DNA from: MSPOR6 sp964652195
Lineage (GTDB): Bacteria > Poribacteria > WGA-4E > WGA-3G
Direction of reading: 5' to 3'
Assembly (NCBI GenBank): GCA_964652195.1
Contig: CAZZBB010000046.1
Location: forward strand, 1 to 64,000
DNA length: 64,000 nucleotides
Position 1 is the first letter of the stretch. Each line of letters begins with the position of its first letter. Shown here one piece after another: positions 17,195-26,745 of this stretch. A program made the translations under genes and the position numbers. Under the pieces are notes generated by a model. That model was not told the DNA's origin, searched no databases, and was given only the letters and a program-made list of their open reading frames with translations.

Positions 17195-18664
17195 GTGAAA
17201 TTGCATAATCCAGTAATGGAGACCTATACCAATAAGAAAATTACAGTTTTTGGTGCAAATCGTAGTGGGATTGCTCTTGCAAATCTACTACACGGGTTTG
17301 GTTGTAAGATATCAATCACTGATTCACGCAAGAAAGATGAATTATCTGACGAATTAGTACAGTTAGATAAATTGGAGATCAACTATTTTCTTGGTGGACA
17401 TAGTGAAGATTGTATCAAAGATCGCGATTTGATTGTTGTTTCTCCAGGGGTGCCTTTAGATATACCAATTCTTGAAAAAGCAAGGCAAGAAGGTATAAAG
17501 ATATTAGGAGAGTTAGAAGTCGCAGCCAGAATATGTCCTGCTCCAATTATCGCAATTACAGGGACGAAAGGTAAGTCAACGACAACTCTTTTAACGGCCG
17601 CAATTCTTGAAGCGAGTAATCTATTTAATAGTGTAGTTGTAGCAGGGAATATTGGGGTTCCATTATCAAGTAAGATCATAGAACTAACACAGAAGGATAT
17701 TTGTGTTGTTGAGGTAAGTAGTTTTCAGTTAGAAAGTACAGAGGTATTCTGTCCGTTAGTAAGTGTAATATTGAATCTTTCCAGAGACCATCTTGATAGA
17801 CATGGTACAATGGAAGCATATTTCACTGCAAAAAGTAAGATCTGTAAAAAACAAACAGAATCAGAATGGATAGTGTTAAACTTAGCTGATGAATATGCAT
17901 GTAAATTTGCTGAAAATTCAAACGCTCAAAAAACCTACTTTACTGATGCAATTCCTAAACAGACCATACCTAACAACTGGAAAGAAAATAGAGACAGTAG
18001 AATTAGTGCTGAGTTACGTATCAACGAAGAGAAAATAAGTCTGTATTCAATAAATCAACGAAGGGCAGACTATGTTTGTGATGCAGAGGAATTACCTTTA
18101 GCAGGGGCACACAATATACGAAATGTGCTTGCAGCAATAGTAGTTGGTACTATATTTGGTATACACCCATCAATCATGCGGCATGCCCTATTAGATTTTA
18201 CTCGAACCCATCCAGCACTACAACATGCATTTGAGAAAGTGGCTACCATTAATGGTGTTGATTATATAAACGATTCTAAGGCTACAAACGTCATAGCAAC
18301 ATACGCAGCCCTTGAATCAATAGATAAAAAAATGAAGGATGAGGAATATTCAAAAAGAGTGATTTTGATTATGGGTGGGTATGATAAAGGAAACGATTAT
18401 ACCTCTCTTGTTGAACCAATAGGGAGTAAAGTAAAATCTCTAATTCTACTTGGGGAACATACACATAATATCCAAAATACATTTAATGACTGTTGTAAAA
18501 TATATAATGTATCCAAAATGGGTCAGGCAGTAGAATTAGCTGAAAACATTTCAGAAGTTGGGGATATTGTACTTCTATCTCCTGCAAATGCCAGTTTTGA
18601 TATGTACTTAGACTATAAGGCTCGGGGTGAAGCATTTAAAAAAGCAGTGTTGAATCTATCATAG
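17195..18664 (+). CDS. murD: UDP-N-acetylmuramoylalanine--D-glutamate ligase MurD
   Basis: A 489 aa cytoplasmic Mur ligase adding D-Glu to UDP-MurNAc-L-Ala. A Rossmann-type N-terminal domain (KITVFGANRSGIALANLL) is followed by the ATP loop GTKGKST at 123-129, NLSRDHLDRHGTMEAY in the central domain, and NDSKATNVIATYAAL with the MurD-specific lysine region. The GTG at 17195 is embedded in GAGGTG; an in-frame ATG lies 7 codons downstream, so the exact start is uncertain. Just upstream, a good ribosome-binding site leads only into ATG-TAA. Confidence 0.95.
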   Translation: MKLHNPVMETYTNKKITVFGANRSGIALANLLHGFGCKISITDSRKKDELSDELVQLDKLEINYFLGGHSEDCIKDRDLIVVSPGVPLDIPILEKARQEGIKILGELEVAARICPAPIIAITGTKGKSTTTLLTAAILEASNLFNSVVVAGNIGVPLSSKIIELTQKDICVVEVSSFQLESTEVFCPLVSVILNLSRDHLDRHGTMEAYFTAKSKICKKQTESEWIVLNLADEYACKFAENSNAQKTYFTDAIPKQTIPNNWKENRDSRISAELRINEEKISLYSINQRRADYVCDAEELPLAGAHNIRNVLAAIVVGTIFGIHPSIMRHALLDFTRTHPALQHAFEKVATINGVDYINDSKATNVIATYAALESIDKKMKDEEYSKRVILIMGGYDKGNDYTSLVEPIGSKVKSLILLGEHTHNIQNTFNDCCKIYNVSKMGQAVELAENISEVGDIVLLSPANASFDMYLDYKARGEAFKKAVLNLS

Positions 18665-18802
18665 GAAATGGAAATTAAAACTAAATAACTAATAATTGAT
18701 TCTAATACCTTATTTAAAGAATATATACAGTAGTCATGTTTTTTCAATCAAGACCGTTAATAAATCATATATAACCTATAATTATAACAGTAATGGCTAC
18801 AT

Positions 18803-19999
18803 ATGCATAATCAAAATAATGTCAGTTATCCTAATGCATCAGCGACATCGATTAAGAATAATCCTGAAAATATAACAGGTACAGGTAGGGTAGATCCTGT
18901 ATTACTTACCGTATCTCTTGTATTAGTTGGGATAGGTATTCTAATGGTTTATAGTGCTGGTCATGTACTATCTGCTAAACAATATGGAACCAGTTACCAT
19001 TATCTCAAAATGCAAGGAATAGCATGTTTCATTGGAATAGTGGGTATGGTTGTTTGTACCTACATTCCATTTAGATTTTTTGAGAAGTATAGTACATTGC
19101 TCCTATTTTTATCTGTTGTATTGTTAGTTCTGGTTTTTACTCCTCTGGGTTCAAGTGTCCGGGGTGCAGAAGGAGGAAGATTTAATCGGTGGATTGCAGT
19201 GGGTGGGATACAATTTCAACCTGTTGAGTTTGCGAAGATTGCCTTAATCATTCACATGGCGCATTTTCTGGCTCGGAATCCGGAAAAGATAAAGAGTTTA
19301 TTTAATGGGGTAATGCCTAATGTTTTGATTATAGGATTAATGTTCGGTCTTGTAGCAATGCAGCCAGATTTTGGCTCTGCTGTGTTGTTAGCTGCAACAG
19401 CCTGTTGTTTATTATTCATTGGTGGTATTAGGGTATCACACACCCTCCTATTGACAGGAATTGGGATTGCATTAATAGCAGGATTTATAATTAGTGATCC
19501 CTATCGTATGACAAGAGTCACTGATTATTGGGCATCCGTTCAATCACCAAATACTGCAGGATATCAGTTGGGACGATCACTGAATGCGCTTGCTTGGGGT
19601 GGATTATATGGAGTTGGAATTGACGGAAGTGCGGCCAAGATAGATTATCTGCCTTATCCTCACACAGATTTTATATTTGCAGTATTAGGTGAAGAATTTG
19701 GTTTTATTGGAACAACAGTTGTTGTTTTACTATTTATGATATTCTTATGGCGGGGGATATCAATTGCTCGAAGGACAGATGATAGGTTTGGAGCAATATT
19801 CGCCACAGGTTTAACAATTATAATTGCTCTACAAGCATTTATTAATATAGGTGTTGTAACTGGCTTACTTCCAACAAAGGGTATTACTCTTCCATTTTTA
19901 AGTTATGGTGGTTCATCATTGGTAATCAGTTTAGGATGTGTAGGTATATTACTCAATATATCTCGCAGTTCCAAACGGAGTAATATTAAAGTCAGGTAA
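18803..19999 (+). CDS. ftsW: Septal lipid II polymerase FtsW (SEDS family)
   Basis: A 398 aa SEDS glycosyltransferase with about ten membrane helices, polymerising lipid II at the septum together with FtsI. It has a polar N-terminal tail of about 30 residues, then helices. The FtsW/RodA signatures RWIAVGGIQFQPVEFAKIAL, AMQPDFGSAV and, at the C-terminus, GLLPTKGITLPFLSYGGSS are intact, the last being the conserved periplasmic loop. The order murD-ftsW-murG-murC is the usual dcw order. The 138-base gap before it is AT-rich and shows no certain promoter. Confidence 0.96.
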   Translation: MHNQNNVSYPNASATSIKNNPENITGTGRVDPVLLTVSLVLVGIGILMVYSAGHVLSAKQYGTSYHYLKMQGIACFIGIVGMVVCTYIPFRFFEKYSTLLLFLSVVLLVLVFTPLGSSVRGAEGGRFNRWIAVGGIQFQPVEFAKIALIIHMAHFLARNPEKIKSLFNGVMPNVLIIGLMFGLVAMQPDFGSAVLLAATACCLLFIGGIRVSHTLLLTGIGIALIAGFIISDPYRMTRVTDYWASVQSPNTAGYQLGRSLNALAWGGLYGVGIDGSAAKIDYLPYPHTDFIFAVLGEEFGFIGTTVVVLLFMIFLWRGISIARRTDDRFGAIFATGLTIIIALQAFINIGVVTGLLPTKGITLPFLSYGGSSLVISLGCVGILLNISRSSKRSNIKVR

Positions 20000-20077
20000 G
20001 TTTATCTGCCTCACAACACAGAATCCATATAGCAACAACCAAGTTGCTGGTTTCTGTCATAACATACTTAGGTAAAT

Positions 20078-21352
20078 GTGAAAAATTCAAACCAACGACA
20101 AGAGTCTAATGATGATGTCGACAGTAATGGAAACAATGAAAAGATAAATAAGTTATTTGTTCTGGCAGGTGGTGGAACAGGTGGACATATTTATCCAGCA
20201 ATTGCAATTGCCCAGTCCTTAAAACGTATCAACTCTGATGTTGATATTGTATTCATCGGAGGACGTGGTCGTTTAGAAGCTACCCTCATTCCTGAAAAAG
20301 GTTTCAAGTTTTATCCTATTACCGTTGAAGGATTTCCTCGTAAAGTCACCTTGAAATGGTTCCCCGTCATTCTTAAATTGCTTCAAGGACTTTTTCAATC
20401 CTATAAATACTTAAAAAGACTTGAACCCGATGTTGTAATTGGGACAGGAGGGTATGTATCAGGACCTGTTCTATTCGCTGCATCTTTACTTAGAATTCCA
20501 ATTGTAATTCAAGAACAGAATGTATCCCCAGGTTTGACTAACAGGATACTATCAAGACGTGTAAAGGCAGCTTACCTTGCATTAGATTCTGATGATCATC
20601 CATTTCCAAATAACATCAAAAAAATCACTGGTAATCCTATTCGATTGGAAATTGCTGCTTATCCACGCTATGATGAAACTTACAAGAAGTATAACCTATC
20701 TCCTAATAGAAAAACTGTATTTGTTATGGGAGGAAGTCAAGGAGCTCAGGTAATTAATGATATAATGATAAGAATGTGTCCATTAATAAAATCAATATTA
20801 ACTCAAGAATCACCTGACAATTCAACAAAGGTTGAGAAAATGGAAGAAATAGACAGTATTCCTTTACAGATTGTACATCAAACAGGAAAAACTGGATCAG
20901 AAAATGTTGAAGATGCATATTCAAGTCATGAGATCCCTCATTATGTAAGTCCTTTTTTTGATCAAGTCGAAGAGCTATATAGTATTGCTGATGTAATGAT
21001 TTGCAGAGCAGGTGGAATGACTGTATCTGAGGTTACAGCATGTGGTATTCCTACTATTTTTATACCGTTACCAGCTGCTGTTGGTAATAACCAAGTTAGC
21101 AATGCATACACAGTGGCTAATGCTGGAGCAGCTGTAGTTTTAGAACAGGATGATTTACAACCAGAAGATGTAGTCACAGAATTGGTACGGATCACTACCG
21201 ACGAAGAATCTTATCGAAATATGAAAACTGCAAGTTTGAATCTGGGTCGTCCGAAGGCGAGTGAAACCATTGCTGAATCAATATATAATATCGCCTATTC
21301 AAAAGATCCAATAAATAATCCTCTTCAGTCAGGTGTTAATATCTTCATTTAA
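20078..21352 (+). CDS. murG: UDP-GlcNAc:lipid I N-acetylglucosaminyltransferase MurG
   Basis: A 424 aa GT-B (family GT28) enzyme acting at the inner face of the membrane to make lipid II from lipid I. The N-terminal glycine loop AGGGTGGHIYPAIA starts near residue 28 after a polar Asn/Asp-rich extension. TGGYVSGPV, QEQNVSPGLTNR and the C-terminal donor-site segment CRAGGMTVSEVTACGIPTI follow. It is about 60 residues longer than E. coli MurG, owing to the N-terminal extension and a polar insert near 240-265 before the VHQTGK motif. The GTG at 20078 has AGG at 5 bases. Confidence 0.95.
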   Translation: MKNSNQRQESNDDVDSNGNNEKINKLFVLAGGGTGGHIYPAIAIAQSLKRINSDVDIVFIGGRGRLEATLIPEKGFKFYPITVEGFPRKVTLKWFPVILKLLQGLFQSYKYLKRLEPDVVIGTGGYVSGPVLFAASLLRIPIVIQEQNVSPGLTNRILSRRVKAAYLALDSDDHPFPNNIKKITGNPIRLEIAAYPRYDETYKKYNLSPNRKTVFVMGGSQGAQVINDIMIRMCPLIKSILTQESPDNSTKVEKMEEIDSIPLQIVHQTGKTGSENVEDAYSSHEIPHYVSPFFDQVEELYSIADVMICRAGGMTVSEVTACGIPTIFIPLPAAVGNNQVSNAYTVANAGAAVVLEQDDLQPEDVVTELVRITTDEESYRNMKTASLNLGRPKASETIAESIYNIAYSKDPINNPLQSGVNIFI

Positions 21353-21365
21353 CCTGGAAACATCT

Positions 21366-22742
21366 ATGTTTGGTAAAACACAACATATACACATTATTGG
21401 TATCGGTGGCTCAGGTTTAAGTGGTATTGCAGAAGTACTTCTTGACCATGATTTTCATGTTTCTGGTTCTGATATACAGAAATCTCTTACGACAGAACAT
21501 CTTAAAAAATGTGGGGCAACGGTCTGGAATAAACATGAAGCATCTAATATAAATGGAGCTGATGTGGTTGTAATTTCACCTGCTATTCCAGATGAGAATC
21601 CCGAACTACAGGCAGCAAAAATAGAAAAAATCCCAATTATTCGTGGTGCCGAAATGCTAAATGAGATTTCGCGTCTACGTTATAGTGTTGCTGTCAGTGG
21701 AACCCATGGGAAGACGACTACAACAGCAATGACTGCAGCAGTCTTAGATAGACTTGATCCGACGATTGTCCTTGGAGGTAAGTTAGTCAATGGTAGTAAT
21801 GCACGGAGAGGACACGGTGAGGTTATGGTTATTGAGGCTGATGAGGCATATGGGTCAATTGAGATGTTTTACCCTACAATAGCGGTTGTCACCTCGGTTG
21901 ATGCAGACCATTTAGACTACTATAAGAATATTCAGGAAATTGGTGAAACTTTTTTAACCTTTATAAACAAAGTACCTTTTTACGGTTCAGCGATATTATG
22001 TCTTGATCAAGAAAATATACAGAAGCTGATCCCAAAAGTGGATAAAAAATACATTACATATGGTCTTGATACTCGAGCTGATTTGATTGCAGAAGAAATA
22101 GAAATTGAAGGTCCAACGTCACATTATCAAGTTCGATTCCAAGGTAAATTCTGTGGAAAAATTCACCTTAAGATGCCGGGTAGACATAACATTGCAAATT
22201 CATTAGCAGCAATAGCAGTAGGTTTTGAAATGGATATTCCATTTGAAGAGATGAGAGTCGCACTCGAATCATTCCAAGGTGTACATCGGAGATTCGAGGT
22301 ATTAGGATCAGTTAACGATATTGTAGTTGTTGATGATTATGCACATAATCCTGCAAAATTGATGGCAGCACTAAAAGGAGCAAGGGAAGGTTACAATAGA
22401 CGTATTATCGCAGTTTTTCAACCACATCGGTTCGGACGAGTTCAAACTCTTGAGGACGAGTTCTGTCGATCTTTTTTCCAAGCTGATGTATTAATAGTTA
22501 CCTCTATATATGGGGCAGGGGAAGAACCTATTAAGAATGTAACTGGTGAGAATCTGGCAAAGGCAATTAAGGATCATGGACATCCACAAGTAATCTATAT
22601 TTCTGATATGGATGAAGTTGTACAACAACTGATAAAGATAACTCAACCAAGTGATTTGGTCATAACACTTGGTGCAGGAGATATCGTAAAAGTTGGCCTT
22701 AAATTTCTCGCTCAACTTAGAGATAACACTGAAATAACATGA
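21366..22742 (+). CDS. murC: UDP-N-acetylmuramate--L-alanine ligase MurC
   Basis: A 458 aa Mur ligase starting the muramyl peptide by joining L-Ala to UDP-MurNAc in the cytoplasm. N-terminal IHIIGIGGSGLSGIAEVL, ATP loop GTHGKTTT at about 112-119, EADEAYGS, TSVDADHLDYY and HNPAKLMAAL are diagnostic. I prefer the ATG at 21366, preceded by GGAAA; the frame opens 11 codons earlier at a GTG that would overlap the murG end. Its TGA overlaps the ftsQ ATG (ATGA), so the two are coupled. Confidence 0.95.
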   Translation: MFGKTQHIHIIGIGGSGLSGIAEVLLDHDFHVSGSDIQKSLTTEHLKKCGATVWNKHEASNINGADVVVISPAIPDENPELQAAKIEKIPIIRGAEMLNEISRLRYSVAVSGTHGKTTTTAMTAAVLDRLDPTIVLGGKLVNGSNARRGHGEVMVIEADEAYGSIEMFYPTIAVVTSVDADHLDYYKNIQEIGETFLTFINKVPFYGSAILCLDQENIQKLIPKVDKKYITYGLDTRADLIAEEIEIEGPTSHYQVRFQGKFCGKIHLKMPGRHNIANSLAAIAVGFEMDIPFEEMRVALESFQGVHRRFEVLGSVNDIVVVDDYAHNPAKLMAALKGAREGYNRRIIAVFQPHRFGRVQTLEDEFCRSFFQADVLIVTSIYGAGEEPIKNVTGENLAKAIKDHGHPQVIYISDMDEVVQQLIKITQPSDLVITLGAGDIVKVGLKFLAQLRDNTEIT

Positions 22743-23683
22743 GATTAGTTAACAAATATTCAGGAAATAGAGAAGGTCCAAATCATCGGATATATAAACC
22801 CAAAAGGGTAAAGAACAAGAATTACCGTGCAAGAAGGGCGACAATTTTAGTTAGCACTATCGTTACCCTTTTATTTCTTTTTAAGATTTTCCTTGGGTTC
22901 TTCAATATTGAACATGTAACATTTGCACTTTTCGGAAATATACATTATACTGATGGACAAGTCTTTGATATATTGGGAGAAAATCTCGATAATATAATTA
23001 CCGATTCTGAAGAGAAAACTGCTTTATATATCAAAGATAACTTAAGCTATATTGAAGAAGCTAATGTAACTCGAAATTTAATCAAACGACTGTTAACTAT
23101 TGAAATTACGGAACGAAAACCTTTTGCTCGTGTCAATTTTAAAGTTACAAAAAATAATATTTCAAGTAACAAAGAGAATAAGGACATAACTAATCACAAT
23201 GGTGTGAGTTTATTTTTGATTGATGATGATGGTTATGTCTTAGAAAATATATCATTGGAACAGTTTACACACTTGATCATCATCTTGGATGAAGGTGAAG
23301 TAATACCTAAAATAGGCAAACAAATAGAATCCGATACAACACACCTTGGCATTCACATCTTAAAAAAAATAAATACCACGGAACGTATTATAGCAAAACA
23401 ACTAGAATCCATTGACCCACGAGTATCGCAACATATTACTATCAAGATAGATAGTTTACCTATACCAGTATGGATTTCTGAAGATATGATTGAAACAGGT
23501 TTACATCAAATTTCTTTGTTTGTTAGGAATAACATTATCACTAATATACAAAATTCAGAAACGAAAATAGCTAATAACATAACAAAAGATTTAGGTTTCA
23601 AAGGTGTACCTGTATATCAAAAGTATGATTATTTGGATGCACGTTATGAAGATACACTTTATTTAGGAGGATCCAACAAATAG
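22739..23683 (+). CDS. ftsQ: Cell division protein FtsQ (POTRA/DivIB type)
   Basis: A 314 aa bitopic membrane protein. A basic cytoplasmic head (about 1-35) precedes one membrane helix (about 36-55), then a POTRA domain (from FFNIEHVTFALFGNIHYT) and an FtsQ-type domain with ITERKPFARVNF and the LIDDDGYVLE segment. FtsQ links early and late divisome proteins through FtsL and FtsB. Sequence conservation is low, as usual for FtsQ; the POTRA pattern and the murC-ftsQ-ftsA position make the call firm. The gene abuts ftsA directly and its last codons carry the AGGAGGA ribosome-binding site for it. Confidence 0.9.
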   Translation: MRLVNKYSGNREGPNHRIYKPKRVKNKNYRARRATILVSTIVTLLFLFKIFLGFFNIEHVTFALFGNIHYTDGQVFDILGENLDNIITDSEEKTALYIKDNLSYIEEANVTRNLIKRLLTIEITERKPFARVNFKVTKNNISSNKENKDITNHNGVSLFLIDDDGYVLENISLEQFTHLIIILDEGEVIPKIGKQIESDTTHLGIHILKKINTTERIIAKQLESIDPRVSQHITIKIDSLPIPVWISEDMIETGLHQISLFVRNNIITNIQNSETKIANNITKDLGFKGVPVYQKYDYLDARYEDTLYLGGSNK

Positions 23684-24919
23684 ATGGCAAAAGGAACGAT
23701 TATCACCGGATTAGACATCGGCTCAAGCAAGATCTCAGTGGTTGTATGCCACAGCCTTCCCAGTCTTGAAGGTCAGATGGAAATAATCGGTGTTGGGTCA
23801 GCAAATTCAAGAGGTCTACGAAGGGGGGTTGTAGTTGACATCAATTTAACCGCTGATGCTATACGAGAGGCAATTTCAGAAGCAGAACTAATGTCGGGTG
23901 TGAACATTGAGTCTGTTTGTTTAGGGATTTCAGGTCAACATATACATGGGCAAACATCGCGTGGTGTCGTCACAGTAAAAAATCCTTCACAGATAAGTAA
24001 AGATGATGTAGATAGAGCAATACAATCCGCAAGGTCAATTGCTGCTATCCCTGATGGTCAAGATGTACTTCATGTCATAGAACAGAATTTTGTTATAGAC
24101 ATGAACAATCAAATTAAAGAACCAGTAGGGATGTCTGGATCACGATTAGAGGCAAATGCATACATAATTACTGGGAGCACAAGTGGAATACAAAGTCTAT
24201 TAAATAGTGTTGAACAGGCAGATATTCCAAGTGTTGATACTTTAGCAGTCGCCCCCGTGGCATCTGCCAAAGCTGTTCTACAAAGAGACGAGCGTGAAGT
24301 AGGTGTTGTTCTTGTTGATATTGGTGACCAAACCACTGAAATCATTATTTATAAAGAAGAAGCCATTGACCACATTATTGTTTTTCCAGTTGGTGGACAA
24401 CATGTAACAAATGATATAGCACAATACCTTAAGGTTAACTTGCCAATAGCAGAAGAACTAAAAATAAATAAAGGATGTGCTTGGACCCAATGGGTAGCAG
24501 AAGATGATTCCCCCTCTATACCTATCTCTTCAGGGTCGAGTCCTCCACGATTTATTAGTAGATTTGAATTGGCACAAATAATAGAATATAGAATGGTAGA
24601 AATCCTTGAAGGAATTGGCAGTGAAATAGGGGATATTCAACTTCCAGGAGGGTTGGTCTTAACTGGTGGTACTGCACTTATGGATGGATTGACAGAACTG
24701 GCGGAAGAGGTATTACCATTACGCGCACAGGTTGGGTACCCAAAAGAACTAAAAGGATTAACTGATAGAGTTAATTATCCCTTCTATGCTACAAGTCTGG
24801 GATTAGCTATGTATGGAGAAGATTTACGACGTGAAGAAAGACATGCCCGATTACTAAGAAAGAGTTCTACACCCATTGGAGGTATATTCCGTCACATTAA
24901 GGAATGGTTCGGTTATTAA
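23684..24919 (+). CDS. ftsA: Cell division protein FtsA (actin-like)
   Basis: A 411 aa actin-family ATPase that tethers FtsZ filaments to the membrane. N-terminal phosphate-1 loop GLDIGSSKISVVV, the SHS2-containing 1C domain (LGISGQHIHGQTSRGVV), VDIGDQTTEIIIY as phosphate-2 and LTGGTALMDG as the adenosine motif are present. The C-terminal IFRHIKEWFGY is the amphipathic membrane-targeting helix. Length is normal. AGGAGGA lies in the end of ftsQ. The next 437 bases separate it from ftsZ and hold a promoter candidate and a leader ORF. Confidence 0.96.
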   Translation: MAKGTIITGLDIGSSKISVVVCHSLPSLEGQMEIIGVGSANSRGLRRGVVVDINLTADAIREAISEAELMSGVNIESVCLGISGQHIHGQTSRGVVTVKNPSQISKDDVDRAIQSARSIAAIPDGQDVLHVIEQNFVIDMNNQIKEPVGMSGSRLEANAYIITGSTSGIQSLLNSVEQADIPSVDTLAVAPVASAKAVLQRDEREVGVVLVDIGDQTTEIIIYKEEAIDHIIVFPVGGQHVTNDIAQYLKVNLPIAEELKINKGCAWTQWVAEDDSPSIPISSGSSPPRFISRFELAQIIEYRMVEILEGIGSEIGDIQLPGGLVLTGGTALMDGLTELAEEVLPLRAQVGYPKELKGLTDRVNYPFYATSLGLAMYGEDLRREERHARLLRKSSTPIGGIFRHIKEWFGY

Positions 24920-25262
24920 GAGTCAATGTATTAAGACAGTTATTTGATTGTTGGTTATTTCAACCGACTGTTCTGACATGTAAATATTCACTCAAATTCC
25001 TTCTTTGCTACTTCTTACAATACGCAATCTATTGCTTTATTTAGCAATTAACAGTATAATAACCATAAGACATTAGTAAAATTAAAACGTCCAATATATT
25101 TTCCTTGTCTTAAATGAGCGAATTGACTGAATACTATATTACTAAAATAATACTGAATATATTTACCGAGAGAAATCAGATTAATAACATGGTTTAATTC
25201 GAGATTTATTATATATGAAATAAGCTATCATGTATACTGTCTTATGTGAAGGAGGAATTAAG
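24920..25262. other. ftsA-ftsZ intergenic region
   Basis: AT-rich non-coding DNA between ftsA and the 35-codon leader ORF. It contains a sigma-70-type promoter candidate (25123-25151) and ends in a consensus ribosome-binding site (GGAGG 25251-25255). No terminator hairpin follows ftsA, so ftsZ can probably be transcribed both by read-through and from its own promoter. Confidence 0.55.
25123..25151 (+). promoter_or_regulatory. Sigma-70 promoter candidate for ftsZ
   Basis: TTGACT (25123-25128), a 17-base spacer and AATAAT (25146-25151) each match the consensus in 5 of 6 positions. Transcription would start near 25158, about 105 bases before the leader ORF and 200 before ftsZ. AT-rich context raises the chance of coincidence. 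Confidence 0.45.
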
Positions 25263-25370
25263 TTGCCGCTGGGAAGTCAACACAACATTAAAATCAATGG
25301 CAGATACCGCGCTGGGTATTACCAAGATGAGTTGCCAAAGGTGACTGAAATTACTAATGATACAATTTGA
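25263..25370 (+). CDS. 35-codon leader ORF overlapping the ftsZ start
   Basis: A short ORF begins at TTG 25263, 7 bases after a perfect GGAGG, and ends with TGA at 25368-25370, overlapping the first 14 bases of ftsZ in another frame. The predicted 35 aa peptide is polar and basic in its first half (MPLGSQHNIKINGRYRAGYY) and more acidic after that, without a membrane helix or signal peptide. ftsZ itself has only a distant AAAGGTGA (12 bases from its ATG), so translation may depend on ribosomes finishing this ORF. I do not recognise the peptide. It may be a real small protein, a coupling leader, or a non-functional ORF whose ribosome-binding site is fortuitous. Confidence 0.55.
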   Translation: MPLGSQHNIKINGRYRAGYYQDELPKVTEITNDTI

Positions 25371-26694
25371 ACAAGAAGAATTTGAAAATGTGAATGCGAA
25401 GATTAAGGTTATAGGTGTCGGTGGAGCCGGGGGTAATGCTGTCAGGCGAATGATTGAAGCGGCTCTAACTGGTATTGAGTTTTATGCTGTTAATACTGAC
25501 TCCCAAGCACTTAATACCTGCCACGGAGCAACACCAATACAGATAGGAATGAGTATAACTAAAGGATTAGGTGCTGGTGCCAATCCTGAAGTTGGAAGGG
25601 AAGCCGCTGAAGAAGATCGAGAGACTTTACAAGAAATCGTTGAATCTGCAAATATGGTCTTTGTTGCTGCAGGAATGGGTGGAGGAACAGGAACAGGCGC
25701 TGCTCCGGTCGTTGCTTCTCTTGCAAAAGAAAAGGGTGCTTTAACTATAGGTGTCGTCACGCGTCCATTCAACTTTGAAGGGAAACTACGTGCAGAACTG
25801 GCAGAAGCAGGATTGGAAGAATTAAGAAATAAATCTGATTCTGTAATCGTTGTCCCAAACCAATGTTTGATTGACAACTATGACCGCAAACTCCCTATTC
25901 AAGAGGCATTTAAACAAGGTGATCAAATTTTGCTACATGCTGTTCAGAGTATTTCTGATATTATTACGGAAGCTGGAGAAATCAATCTTGATTTTGCAGA
26001 TGTGGAAACTGTCATGCGAGATGCTGGAACTGCACTTATGGGTATGGGAAAAGCCACTGGGGATAACCGCGCACAATCAGCTGCTGCCGCTGCAATTTCA
26101 TCACCCTTACTTGAAGAAACAAGTATTGCTGGTGCCGTAGGTATGATTGTAAATATAACTGCACCTCCAGACTTTAATATGCATGAATTAGATGAAGCGA
26201 TGAAGGTTATTACTGATGCTTCTGAAGACGCACAACCTATCTTCGGTTTAGTATGCAAAGACGAATTAGAACTAAATGATGAGGTATTGGTGACTGTAAT
26301 TGCAACCGGATTCGATCCCCCATCAGAATCAAAATCCAATCAGACAGGGAGATATAATCCACAAGGTGGGAATCCTCAGGGTGGAAGTGGGAATCCTCAG
26401 GGTGGTCAAGTTAACTCTATGCTTCAAGGAAGTCGAGTACGGTCTTCTGAGTCTGGCGCAACTGGTCGTAACCAACGGAATTGGGATAGAACTCCACAAG
26501 GTAGAGGGGAGGAAGGACAAACCAATAAACCAGCCAGACGAAATAACCCTCAAAACCCACCAGCAGGACAAGGACAGGATAAACCAGAAGAAGACAATGA
26601 AACTAATGAAAAACAGGACCAGAACCAAGAAAAACAGTGGGATATCCCTACATTTCTTAGAGTTCAACAAAGAAGGGATAAAAGAAAGAATTAG
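25357..26694 (+). CDS. ftsZ: Cell division protein FtsZ (tubulin-like GTPase)
   Basis: A 445 aa GTPase forming the division ring. N-terminal KVIGVGGAGGNAVRRM, tubulin signature GGGTGTGA at about 108-115, and the T7 loop NLDFADVETVM supplying the catalytic Asp for the neighbouring subunit. Residues about 320-425 are a long Gln/Gly/Asn-rich disordered linker with three NPQGG repeats. The final segment DIPTFLRVQQRRDKRKN is the conserved C-terminal peptide that binds FtsA plus a basic tail. Its weak ribosome-binding site and the overlapping leader ORF suggest coupled translation. Confidence 0.97.
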   Translation: MIQFEQEEFENVNAKIKVIGVGGAGGNAVRRMIEAALTGIEFYAVNTDSQALNTCHGATPIQIGMSITKGLGAGANPEVGREAAEEDRETLQEIVESANMVFVAAGMGGGTGTGAAPVVASLAKEKGALTIGVVTRPFNFEGKLRAELAEAGLEELRNKSDSVIVVPNQCLIDNYDRKLPIQEAFKQGDQILLHAVQSISDIITEAGEINLDFADVETVMRDAGTALMGMGKATGDNRAQSAAAAAISSPLLEETSIAGAVGMIVNITAPPDFNMHELDEAMKVITDASEDAQPIFGLVCKDELELNDEVLVTVIATGFDPPSESKSNQTGRYNPQGGNPQGGSGNPQGGQVNSMLQGSRVRSSESGATGRNQRNWDRTPQGRGEEGQTNKPARRNNPQNPPAGQGQDKPEEDNETNEKQDQNQEKQWDIPTFLRVQQRRDKRKN

Positions 26695-26745
26695 ATTATT
26701 AATTATTATTCCTATACTGTATAATACACCATTAGAGGGATTCTA

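Noticed and set aside
17160..17195. Good ribosome-binding site leading into ATG-TAA just before murD, as a possible start-stop regulatory element
   Set aside because: The GGAAGACTTCC stretch is itself a small palindrome and one ATG-TAA is common in AT-rich DNA; evidence is too thin to call regulation.
25482..25877. 131-codon open frame antisense to ftsZ, and a similar one at 25944-26339
   Set aside because: Shadow frames produced by ftsZ codon use; no ribosome-binding site or protein-like features.
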